Source of the DNA: an uncultured Campylobacterales bacterium
Lineage (GTDB): Bacteria > Campylobacterota > Campylobacteria > Campylobacterales > Arcobacteraceae
Direction: 5' to 3'
Length of the DNA stretch: 64,000 nt
Assembly (NCBI GenBank): GCA_947503785.1
Contig: CANNFB010000004.1
Location: 62,001-126,000, forward strand
Positions 34,206 to 42,244 of the stretch are shown one piece after another. Both the position numbers and the translations under genes were made by a program. The notes below the pieces were generated by a model. It saw only the letters and a list, made by a program, of their open reading frames with translations, ran no database searches and was not told the DNA's origin. Within the stretch, counting starts at the first letter, position 1. The number at the start of each line of letters is the position of its first letter.

Positions 34206-34236
34206 ATTTACTTTATTATAGTAGAATAAAGTAAAT
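34206..34236 (+). terminator. Terminator after the CobN-like operon
   Basis: A perfect 12-bp AT-rich stem (34206-34217 with 34225-34236), seven-base loop, begins right after the DUF2149 stop and is followed by a T-rich stretch. Confidence 0.65.
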
Positions 34237-34261
34237 TTAATTTAATAAAAAAGGATAAAAA

Positions 34262-34837
34262 ATGAAACACGTACTAATGACTTTACCTTATACTTTAGAT
34301 GCTTTAGAACCTATGATGTCAAAGGAAACTTTAGAATTCCATTATGGAAAACATCACCAAACTTATGTAAATAAATTAAATGAACAAATAGAAAACACTA
34401 AATACCAAGACTTGTCACTTCTTGAGATAATAGCAAGTAGTGAAGGTGGGATTTTTAATAATGCCGCGCAAGTTTATAATCATGACTTTTTTTGGAATGG
34501 CTTAACACCAAATCAAAAAGCAGTTTCTTCAAAGTTAGAAAGTGCAATATCTGAAGAGTTCACTTCTGTAGAAGATTTTAAAAAAGAGTTTACAGCAAAA
34601 GCGCTTGGACACTTTGGTTCAGGTTGGGCTTGGTTGGTTCAAGATGAAAATAAAAAACTAAAAATAGTAACAACAGCAAATGCACAAACACCTTTGGCTG
34701 ATAATCTAAAACCACTTTTAGTATGTGATGTTTGGGAACATGCATATTATATTGATGTAAGAAATGCAAGGCCATTATATCTAGAAAATTTCTGGAAACT
34801 TGTAAATTGGGACTTTGTAGAAGAAAATCTAGTTTAA
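34262..34837 (+). CDS. sodB: Superoxide dismutase (Fe/Mn type, probably Fe)
   Basis: The 191-residue protein has the Fe/Mn superoxide dismutase signature: HYGKHHQTYVNKLN with the first metal His, FNNAAQVYNHDFFWNG with the second, and DVWEHAYYID carrying the Asp and third His. It removes superoxide in the cytoplasm. Length and the AAQVYNH motif favour the iron form, as in Campylobacter SodB. AAAGGA precedes the ATG, 58 bases after the DUF2149 stop, behind a terminator-like hairpin, so it is probably its own unit. Confidence 0.93.
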   Translation: MKHVLMTLPYTLDALEPMMSKETLEFHYGKHHQTYVNKLNEQIENTKYQDLSLLEIIASSEGGIFNNAAQVYNHDFFWNGLTPNQKAVSSKLESAISEEFTSVEDFKKEFTAKALGHFGSGWAWLVQDENKKLKIVTTANAQTPLADNLKPLLVCDVWEHAYYIDVRNARPLYLENFWKLVNWDFVEENLV

Positions 34838-34854
34838 AAAATAAATAAGAAAGT

Positions 34855-34868
34855 TTGATAATCATCAA
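34855..34868. promoter_or_regulatory. FNR/CRP-type box upstream of the DUF1566 gene
   Basis: TTGAT-AATC-ATCAA matches the FNR consensus exactly in both half sites, as does the box before the globin gene at 15667. It lies 59 bases before the ATG; a TATAAT-like -10 element (34889-34896) sits between box and gene at suitable distance for activation. Confidence 0.6.
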
Positions 34869-34926
34869 TTGTTTTATCATCTTTCTTTGATATAATTCAA
34901 TCAAATTATTATTATAAGGTTGATTT

Positions 34927-35358
34927 ATGAAATTACTAGTACTTTTCCTTTTTACTTCTTTTTTAACTTTTGCAAACGCAGAGTTTATCTCTCTTAGTAA
35001 AAATATTATAAAAGATTTAAAAACAAGTTTTCTTTGGCAAGATACAATTGATGTAAAAGAAAGAACAATGAACTATTCTCAGGCAGTTAGTTATTGTAAA
35101 AATCTTGAAATAGATGGTGAAAAAAATTGGATAGTTCCTGATTTTTTAGCTTTATTCTCAATTGTAAATACAAAAGAATATAATCCTACTTTATCAAAAG
35201 ACTTTAAGTACTTTATTTCTGATAACTATTGGACAACAAAAACATTTGGTCATGCAAAAAGTGGTGAAGCATTTGTAATAAACTTTTTATCTGGGGCATT
35301 TAACAGAGAACTAATGGAAGATAAATTTTATGTAAGATGTTATCAGAAAGCAAAATAA
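34927..35358 (+). CDS. Exported DUF1566 (Lcl C-terminal) domain protein
   Basis: The 143-residue protein has a signal peptide (cleavage near residue 18, ANA/EF). The rest is one DUF1566 domain, with the SYCKNLEIDGEKNWIVPDFLAL and YWTTKTF segments, and a paired Cys at about 56 and 139. The domain is found in exported and surface proteins of unknown role. An FNR-type box lies upstream, so expression may follow oxygen limitation or NO. Confidence 0.78.
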   Translation: MKLLVLFLFTSFLTFANAEFISLSKNIIKDLKTSFLWQDTIDVKERTMNYSQAVSYCKNLEIDGEKNWIVPDFLALFSIVNTKEYNPTLSKDFKYFISDNYWTTKTFGHAKSGEAFVINFLSGAFNRELMEDKFYVRCYQKAK

Positions 35359-35398
35359 ATTCAAAATATTTTAGTATAATAAACTAAAAAGGAATAGT

Positions 35399-35866
35399 TT
35401 GACTCCTGCTATCAATGAATTAAAAAAACATAAAATCACTTTTGTTATCCATAAATATAAGCATGACCCAAAAGTTACAAACTATGGATTAGAAGCAGCA
35501 GAAAAATTAAATCTTGATGCTGATCGTGTTTATAAAACTCTTTTAGTTGAGATAACGCCAAAAGAGTTAGTTGTATGTGTAATTCCTGTAAACAAATCTC
35601 TAAATTTAAAAGCTGTTGCAAGTTCTTTTGAATCTAAAAATGCTGTTATGGCAAATAAAGATGAAGCTCAAAAAGCAACAGGATATCAATTGGGAGGAAT
35701 CTCAGCCTTTGGTCAAAAGAAAAAGCATAGAACCTTGCTTGATACAAGTGCACAATCTTTTGAAACTATTTATATTTCAGGTGGAAAAAGAGGCTTAGAT
35801 ATAGAGGTGGATCCCAAAGATATTATAAAAGTTTTAAATAGTCATTATGAAGAAATAGCAATTTAA
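35399..35866 (+). CDS. ybaK: YbaK/EbsC-type Cys-tRNA(Pro) deacylase
   Basis: The 155-residue protein is a single YbaK domain with the conserved VYKTLLVE strand and helix, KxVA-type lysine in NLKAVAS, GYQLGGISAFGQKKK and the GGKRGLDIEVDP C-terminal motif. It hydrolyses mischarged Cys-tRNA(Pro) in the cytoplasm. It starts with TTG, eight bases past AAAGGA. A TATAAT box stands just upstream. Its stop overlaps the start of the AlkC-like gene (TAATG), so the two are translationally coupled. Confidence 0.9.
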   Translation: MTPAINELKKHKITFVIHKYKHDPKVTNYGLEAAEKLNLDADRVYKTLLVEITPKELVVCVIPVNKSLNLKAVASSFESKNAVMANKDEAQKATGYQLGGISAFGQKKKHRTLLDTSAQSFETIYISGGKRGLDIEVDPKDIIKVLNSHYEEIAI

Positions 35867-36954
35867 TGGAACCTTTTAAAAACTTATATAATGAAAACTT
35901 TGTAAAAAGTTTTGCTTCTAATATTAAGAAACACTCATCTTCTTTTGATGAAGAATTATACCTTTCTCTTGTTTTAAATGAATTAGAAAGTTTAGAATTA
36001 AAAATGCGAATTAGATTAATTTCTTCAAATTTACAGACTTGTTTTAAAAATGACTATTTAGATAATATAAAAATATTAATGCAAGTAAAAAAAGATTTTT
36101 TTAAAGAAAAAACTACAAGTTTACAAGCCTTAGTATTATCTGATTTTGTTGAAGTATATGGATTGAAATATTTTGATATTTCAATGCAAGCTTTAGAGTT
36201 TTTTACTGTTGATTCAAGTTCAGAGTTTGCAGTAAGAAAGTTTATTATTGAAGATGAAATAAAAGCAATGGAATATTTTTACAAATGGTCAAAAAGTTCA
36301 AATGAACATGTACGAAGATTGTCAAGTGAAGGATGTAGACCTAGACTTCCTTGGGGAATTGCAATTTCTTCTTTTAAAAAAAATCCCATGCTTATCTTTC
36401 CTATTTTAGAGGAACTTAAAAATGATAAATCTTTATATGTGAGACGTTCTGTTGCAAATAACTTAAATGATATTTCAAAAGATAATCCAAGTTTAGTAAT
36501 AAATTTTATAAAAGAAAATATTGGGTTTAGTAAAGAGTGTGATTCTTTGTTAAAACATGCAGGAAGAACCTTACTTAAAAAAGGTGATACTCAAATATTA
36601 GAGGTTTTTGGCTATAAAGAAATTAAGAATTTAATTCTTAAGGATTTTATTTTAGATATGAAAGTTTCTATAGGTGAATATCTAAACTTCTCTTTTAAAC
36701 TTGAAAGTAAAGATAAGCTTGGGCTATTAAGAATTGAGTATGAAGTTGATTTTCAAATGGCAAATAATAAAAGAAGTAAAAAAGTATATATGATATCTCA
36801 AAGTGATGTTAAATCAAATAGTAAATATATCAACAAAAAACATTCTTTTAAAATTATAACTACAAGAAAATACTATTTAGGCACTCATTTTATTACCCTT
36901 ATTGTAAATGGTAGAAAAATACAAACAAAAGAGTTTCTTTTAACAAAGCCTTAA
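35866..36954 (+). CDS. DNA alkylation repair protein, AlkC-like HEAT-repeat family
   Basis: The 362-residue protein consists of HEAT-like helical repeats (about 1-240), including the conserved RRLSSEGCRPRLPWG segment near 146-160 and YVRRSVANNLNDISKDNP. These are landmarks of the AlkC/AlkD-type DNA glycosylases that remove 3-methyladenine and similar lesions. A beta-rich C-terminal domain of about 110 residues, immunoglobulin-like in pattern, is as seen in some AlkC proteins. It overlaps the ybaK stop. Role in repair is family-based. Confidence 0.82.
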   Translation: MEPFKNLYNENFVKSFASNIKKHSSSFDEELYLSLVLNELESLELKMRIRLISSNLQTCFKNDYLDNIKILMQVKKDFFKEKTTSLQALVLSDFVEVYGLKYFDISMQALEFFTVDSSSEFAVRKFIIEDEIKAMEYFYKWSKSSNEHVRRLSSEGCRPRLPWGIAISSFKKNPMLIFPILEELKNDKSLYVRRSVANNLNDISKDNPSLVINFIKENIGFSKECDSLLKHAGRTLLKKGDTQILEVFGYKEIKNLILKDFILDMKVSIGEYLNFSFKLESKDKLGLLRIEYEVDFQMANNKRSKKVYMISQSDVKSNSKYINKKHSFKIITTRKYYLGTHFITLIVNGRKIQTKEFLLTKP

Positions 36955-37001
36955 CTATTTAAGAGTAAGATTTTAGTATTAAATACTATAAGGATTTTAC
37001 T

Positions 37002-40000
37002 ATGGCTACATCAGATATTCAAGCGATTTGTTCACAATTATTAACTCCAGATGATTTATCTGTTGATGATAAGCTTTTTGAACAAGTATTAAAAGAAAAA
37101 ATAGTTACAAAAATTGAAGAGAATAAAAAGTTAAAATATGTGAAAATATTTTCAAAAGAACAACTTTTCTTATCTCATATAACACCACTTTTACACAATA
37201 TTGGATTTGAGATAATTGATGAAGTTACATACAATGTATCAAATAAAAATGAACTAATTTATATTTCAAGATTTAACCTAAATGTAGAAGATTTTGAAAA
37301 AATAGAAAAAGCAAAAGATAACTTAGAATATATTATAAGTTATTCATTAAAAGATTGTACTGTCAAACATTCGAAGGCCTTTAGTTTAGTATATAAAGAA
37401 AATCTTACTTTACGAAAGATTATGTTACTTAGAGCTTTTATTGAGTATATAGACCAAGCAGTTTTGACTATAAACTCAGCAACTATTTTACATACTCTTA
37501 CTACTAATCATAAATTAGCTTGTATGTTTGTAAAGTATTTTATTGCAAAGTTTGATCCAGAGCAAGAAAATAGAAATACTATATTAGAAGAAATTGAAGA
37601 AAAGATAAAAGAAGAAATCAAAAAAATACCTCAAATTATTGATGATAAAATTTTAAATATAACTTTACTATTTTTAAAATCACTTTTAAGAACAAACTAC
37701 TTTTTAGAGCAAGAGACAATATCTTTTAAAATTGATACTAAAACATTTGGAAAAGATTTAAAAGGTTTACAACCAAATTTAGAAAACTTTATTTATCATA
37801 GAGATTTTTCTGGACTTCACTTAAGAATGTCAAAGGTATCACGAGGTGGTTTAAGATGGTCTGATAGGCATGATGATTATAGACAAGAAGTAAAATCACT
37901 TATGATTACACAAGAGGGTAAAAACTCTATTATTATTCCTGATGGTTCTAAAGGTGCTTTTGTAATTAATAAAAATGCTCAAGATATTACTAAAGAATAT
38001 TTTACAGAAATTTATTCATTATATATTAATGCAAATTTAGATTTAGTTGATAATATGATAGATGGAAAAATTGTAAAAAATGATAAAGTTATTTGTTATG
38101 ATGAAGATGATGCATACTTTGTAGTTGCCGCTGATAAGGGAACTGCATCTATGAGTGATGTTGCAAATGGAATAGCAATAAAAAGAAATTACTGGCTAGG
38201 TGATGCATTTGCTAGTGGTGGAAGTAATGGTTTTGGACATAAGGATTTAGGTATTACTGCACGGGGTGCAATAATGTCTTCAAAACGTTTCTTTATTGAA
38301 GATGGTATTGATATTTATAAAGATGAAGTATCTGTTGTTGGAATAGGTTCTATGAGTGGGGATGTTTTTGGTAATGGAATGATTGAATCAAAAACATTTA
38401 AATTATTAGCAGCAATTTCACATAAAGATATATTTATAGACCCAAATCCAGATATCAAAAAATCATATCTTGAAAGAAAAAGATTATTTGAATCTAAAAA
38501 TGGTGGTTGGGTTAATTATGATAAATCTATTATCTCTAAAGGTGGAGGAATTTTTGTAAGAAGTGATAAAGAGATTACTTTAAGTACTGAAATTAAAAAA
38601 CTATTAGGAACAAATCAAAAAATAATATCAGGGGAAGAGTTATGTAAAAAACTGCTAACTCTAGAAGTTGATATGCTGTTTAATGGTGGAGTTGGAACTT
38701 ATGTAAAATCAAGTGATGAGAACAATCTTGATATTGGGGATAAGCAAAATGAAGCAGTAAGAGTTGATGCAAATGAAATAAAAGCAAGAGTTGTTTGTGA
38801 AGGTGGAAACTTAGGATTTACTCAAAAATCAAGAATAGAGTTTGCTTTAAATGGTGGGAAAATACATCAAGATGCTATTGATAATTCAGCTGGAGTAAAT
38901 ACTTCAGATCATGAAGTAAATTTAAAAATTTTGTTAAACAGTATTCAAGCTCAAGGACTTTTAAGTAAAAAACAATCAGAAGAAACTCTTCATTCATTAA
39001 AAGCACAAGTAGTTGAATTAGTATTACAGAACAACTATGACCAAGCATTTGTAATATCAATAGATGAAAGGTTTTCAAGAAAATATCAAAATGATTATAT
39101 AAGATCAATAGAAGTACTTGAAAATAATATTGAGGCTTTTAATAGAAAAGATTTTTATATTCCTAAAAATGAAAATATAAATGATGTAGTTGATATTCAT
39201 GGTTCAATTGTTCGACCAGTATTAGGTTCTTTACTTTCTTACTCTAAAATTTTTGTAAAAAAAATACTTTTAGAATCAGACTTTATTGAAGATAAGTTTG
39301 CATTACAGTATCTTTATAGATATTTCCCAAAATCCTTTGTAGGTTCTTATGAGAACGAAATATTAAAGCATCCATTAAAAAGAGAAATTATTGCAACTGT
39401 AATTGCTGATATTGTAATAAATCATCAAGGTGTGACATTTATTTCTGATTTTGAAAAATTAGGAACTAAAAACTATTTATTAAAAATAAAATCATACTTA
39501 GTTGCAAAACAACTGTTTGGTGCTAATGATATAAGAGAAAAAATATATTCACAAGATTCAATTATGGATATTGAACTACAGTATAATTTAGTAAATAAAT
39601 TAGAATATATATTATATGCAAGTACAAGATGGATGGTTAAATATCTAAAAAATAATCAATTAGATACTGTACATATTTTAGATCATAAAGAGGAACTATT
39701 TGCTCTATTATCACAAATACATAATCAAAATATTGAAGTACTAATTAAAGGTGATGATACCTTTAATCAATTTTTCTGTGTGATTGATTACTTAAGGTTT
39801 GCAGTTGCAGCTATTATTATAAAAGAAGATACTCATCATTCCTTTAAAGATGTGATTGTTTTATTTTATTCTTTAATTCATGAGTTTAATATTTTAGAGA
39901 TTATTATTGCATTAAATAAAGTTAAGATTACAAGCCCAAGTGATATGACACTTAGAAATCAAGTATTGCAGTTTATAGAGTTTATAGTAGTGCATTACAC

Positions 40001-40187
40001 TAAAAAAGTTTTAGAATTCCAAAGAGTAAATGAAGAACCAAAAGATGCTTTTGCTAACTTCTTGTCAAATGAAAAAGATGTCTTTTATAAAGTAAGACAT
40101 CACTTAGATGATTTTATAGCAAAAGATACAAAAGATATAAAAGAAATAGCAATTACTGTAAATCAGTTAATGGTGTCATTAATATAA
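37002..40187 (+). CDS. NAD-dependent glutamate dehydrogenase, large type
   Basis: The 1061-residue protein is the large NAD-GDH type, with the substrate and catalytic block LRMSKVSRGGLRWSDRHDDYR (two overlapping motifs, about 275-295), the GSKGAFV motif with the catalytic lysine, and the NAD-binding region near FNGGVGTYVKSS and EGGNLGFTQ. It deaminates glutamate to 2-oxoglutarate in the cytoplasm. It is shorter than the 1600-residue type because the N-terminal ACT-like region is reduced. Aspartase and other amino-acid genes in the window fit amino-acid respiration. A hairpin overlaps its end. Confidence 0.9.
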   Translation: MATSDIQAICSQLLTPDDLSVDDKLFEQVLKEKIVTKIEENKKLKYVKIFSKEQLFLSHITPLLHNIGFEIIDEVTYNVSNKNELIYISRFNLNVEDFEKIEKAKDNLEYIISYSLKDCTVKHSKAFSLVYKENLTLRKIMLLRAFIEYIDQAVLTINSATILHTLTTNHKLACMFVKYFIAKFDPEQENRNTILEEIEEKIKEEIKKIPQIIDDKILNITLLFLKSLLRTNYFLEQETISFKIDTKTFGKDLKGLQPNLENFIYHRDFSGLHLRMSKVSRGGLRWSDRHDDYRQEVKSLMITQEGKNSIIIPDGSKGAFVINKNAQDITKEYFTEIYSLYINANLDLVDNMIDGKIVKNDKVICYDEDDAYFVVAADKGTASMSDVANGIAIKRNYWLGDAFASGGSNGFGHKDLGITARGAIMSSKRFFIEDGIDIYKDEVSVVGIGSMSGDVFGNGMIESKTFKLLAAISHKDIFIDPNPDIKKSYLERKRLFESKNGGWVNYDKSIISKGGGIFVRSDKEITLSTEIKKLLGTNQKIISGEELCKKLLTLEVDMLFNGGVGTYVKSSDENNLDIGDKQNEAVRVDANEIKARVVCEGGNLGFTQKSRIEFALNGGKIHQDAIDNSAGVNTSDHEVNLKILLNSIQAQGLLSKKQSEETLHSLKAQVVELVLQNNYDQAFVISIDERFSRKYQNDYIRSIEVLENNIEAFNRKDFYIPKNENINDVVDIHGSIVRPVLGSLLSYSKIFVKKILLESDFIEDKFALQYLYRYFPKSFVGSYENEILKHPLKREIIATVIADIVINHQGVTFISDFEKLGTKNYLLKIKSYLVAKQLFGANDIREKIYSQDSIMDIELQYNLVNKLEYILYASTRWMVKYLKNNQLDTVHILDHKEELFALLSQIHNQNIEVLIKGDDTFNQFFCVIDYLRFAVAAIIIKEDTHHSFKDVIVLFYSLIHEFNILEIIIALNKVKITSPSDMTLRNQVLQFIEFIVVHYTKKVLEFQRVNEEPKDAFANFLSNEKDVFYKVRHHLDDFIAKDTKDIKEIAITVNQLMVSLI

Positions 40188-40203
40188 GCTTTGCTTATAT
40201 TAA
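40179..40203 (+). terminator. Terminator after the glutamate dehydrogenase gene
   Basis: A perfect 11-bp stem (40179-40189 with 40193-40203) and three-base loop overlap the stop codon. Confidence 0.7.
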
Positions 40204-40252
40204 TTGATTAAGTAAATATTTGTTATACTTATGAAAAGTAAAAGGATAGTTT

Positions 40253-40459
40253 ATGAGTAATTTTAATAATGAACCAAGTAATGATAAAATTGAAGATTAT
40301 AATGGAAAAGAATCAAATGAAAAAAGAAATATAGTTAGATTAGTAGTAATTATCTGTTTAGTAGTAGGTGGCATTATTGCATATATGAAAACTACTTCTA
40401 TGCCTAGCGATTATATAGGAACGCAAGAAAATCCAGGAATTAACACGAGTAAGAAATAA
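40253..40459 (+). CDS. Small single-pass membrane protein of unknown function
   Basis: The 68-residue protein has a polar, Asn/Glu-rich N-terminal half, one hydrophobic helix (about 27-43, VRLVVIICLVVGGIIAY) and a short outer tail. It starts after an AAAGGA site and shares a hairpin (40447-40468) with the convergent truncated hemoglobin gene. No family is recognised. Confidence 0.65.
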   Translation: MSNFNNEPSNDKIEDYNGKESNEKRNIVRLVVIICLVVGGIIAYMKTTSMPSDYIGTQENPGINTSKK

Positions 40460-40468
40460 ATCTTACTC
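40447..40468. terminator. Short bidirectional hairpin
   Basis: An eight-base stem (40447-40454 with 40461-40468) with a six-base loop overlaps both convergent stop codons. Its T tracts are weak. Confidence 0.5.
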
Positions 40469-40894
40469 TGTTGTGTTCATCATCCAGATTGAGAATACAT
40501 CTAAATAATTCCAAAATGATTTTTTTAAATCTTCTGGCATATCTAAAGGTTTTAAAATCATAATATATGATTCAAGCCAAACTCTTCTAGCTTCCTGAGT
40601 AATAGCAAATGGTGCGTGACGTGCTGCCATCATAGGCTTACCTCTATTTTGATCAAAGTGTCTCTCACCTCCACAAATTTGAATAAAGAAATCAGCTGAA
40701 TGTTTTTTTGCTAATTCGAATCCTTGTTCTGATGGTGGAAATAATCCTCTAATATTACTTTGTTTTAATAAATCATAGTGATCTGAAATAAGTTTTCTCA
40801 TTCCATCTTCGCCTAAAAATTCTAGTACTCTTGGATCTGGTTTTACAACTGGTGGTCTAGTTCCTACTTGACCTTCTGTTATATTAAATTCCAT
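40463..40894 (-). CDS. Truncated hemoglobin (group II-like)
   Basis: The 143-residue protein is a 2/2 globin with B10-type Tyr40, the GG motif before the E/F loop, and the proximal His93 within PMMAARHAPFAI, followed by Trp106. The GG-x-KPMM-RH-PF-I pattern fits group II rather than Campylobacter Ctb (group III). Such proteins handle oxygen or NO. It has a 20-residue N-terminal extension. It is distant from the globin/NssR locus and has no FNR box I could find, so it may be regulated separately. Confidence 0.8.
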   Translation of the reverse strand: MEFNITEGQVGTRPPVVKPDPRVLEFLGEDGMRKLISDHYDLLKQSNIRGLFPPSEQGFELAKKHSADFFIQICGGERHFDQNRGKPMMAARHAPFAITQEARRVWLESYIMILKPLDMPEDLKKSFWNYLDVFSIWMMNTTE

Positions 40895-41041
40895 ATTATT
40901 AACCTTCTTTTATATAAATTATCTGTATTTTATGTGCAAAATTTTGCAAACTTATAATACTATATCTATTCTAAATTTTAATAGAAAATTATATTTATTA
41001 AAAATATGATAAAATAGAATATATTAAAAATATGGGAATAA

Positions 41042-41662
41042 ATGGCAGTTAATACTAAAAAAATTATAGAATGTTATAGCTGTGGATTATTTGTAAATAA
41101 AGACTCCTTGAATAAGCCGCTAAATAAATCTTTTAAATCAAGAACATTAAAATGTCCAAGATGTAATAGTAAAGTAATACATGATGAAATTCATAGTATA
41201 GAATCTTTATATTATGCAATCTCTTCTTTACTACTTTTTGTGATTTTAAATATATATCCTTTAATCACTCTATCTTTTGGTATTACAGAACTTCAAGCAA
41301 GTCTAATAGGGACAGTTTCTATTCTTTTAGAACAAAACTTTTTCTTTGTAGCTTTAGTAGTGTTTTTTACAATTGTAGTTGCCCCCGTACTTAACTCACT
41401 TATTATCATAATCTTTTTTATTCAAAAGCATACGAATTTAAAATTTCTAACTAACACTCTTCTTCATGATAGTTTTCATTTTTTTAAGCATTGGGGCTTT
41501 ATTGAAGTATTTATTATAAGTATTATTGTTACATATATAAAGCTTGTGGGAATGGTTTCTTCTACGAAGTTTGATATTGGTTTTTATGTAATGATTGCTT
41601 ATATATTTTGTTTATATATGTCAAATAGAAAATTTTCTGGAAAAGAAGTGTTTGGTGATTAG
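41042..41662 (+). CDS. PqiA/LetA-like membrane protein, first half
   Basis: The 206-residue protein has a zinc-ribbon-like pair (CYSC at 11-14 and CPRC at 39-42) and then four membrane helices of the PqiA domain. In E. coli, PqiA and LetA (YebS) carry two such halves in one chain of about 420 residues. Here the halves are separate genes, with the stop directly touching the next ATG. It should form the inner-membrane part of a lipid transport complex with the MCE protein downstream. Confidence 0.85.
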   Translation: MAVNTKKIIECYSCGLFVNKDSLNKPLNKSFKSRTLKCPRCNSKVIHDEIHSIESLYYAISSLLLFVILNIYPLITLSFGITELQASLIGTVSILLEQNFFFVALVVFFTIVVAPVLNSLIIIIFFIQKHTNLKFLTNTLLHDSFHFFKHWGFIEVFIISIIVTYIKLVGMVSSTKFDIGFYVMIAYIFCLYMSNRKFSGKEVFGD

Positions 41663-42244
41663 ATGTTATTAATATCATGTAAAAATTGCCATGAGGTTTA
41701 TGAAAAAGAAAACTATGATGAGTTTGTATGTACACAATGTAAGCATAAAGTACAAAAAAGAATAAAATATTCATTACAAGTATCCCTTGCTCTAACGATA
41801 TGTGCAATATTATTATACATACCAGCTATGCTTTACCCTATGATGGAGATTACAAAGTTGGGTATAGAAACTGAGAGTACTATTTTAGAAGGTGTTATAA
41901 GCTTCTTAGAATATGAAAACTACTTCATAGCTTTTGTAATTTTTACGGCAAGTGTTGTAATACCTTTAATAAAATTATTAGGATTATTATTGATTTTTAT
42001 TTCATTAAAAATTGATATTAAAATAAGAAATGAAAATAAGATTAAAATATTTAAGTTTATAAATTTAATAGGAAAGTGGTCTATGATTGACATATATGTT
42101 GTTGCTATTTTAGCTTCAGTTATTCAAGTAGGCGAACTTTTTAATATAAAAGGTGGTTTAGCAGCTACATCTTTTGCCCTAGTAGTAATATTAACAATGA
42201 TAGCTGCACATAGATTTGATACAAGGATTATTTGGGATGACTGA
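41663..42244 (+). CDS. PqiA/LetA-like membrane protein, second half
   Basis: The 193-residue protein has its own zinc-ribbon-like pair (CKNC at 6-9 and CTQC at 23-26) and four membrane helices with the IPAMLYPMMEI motif of PqiA. It begins immediately after the stop of the first half and overlaps the MCE gene by eight bases, so all three are translated together. The two halves probably pair in the membrane as one LetA unit to bring lipids to or from the MCE tube. Confidence 0.85.
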   Translation: MLLISCKNCHEVYEKENYDEFVCTQCKHKVQKRIKYSLQVSLALTICAILLYIPAMLYPMMEITKLGIETESTILEGVISFLEYENYFIAFVIFTASVVIPLIKLLGLLLIFISLKIDIKIRNENKIKIFKFINLIGKWSMIDIYVVAILASVIQVGELFNIKGGLAATSFALVVILTMIAAHRFDTRIIWDD

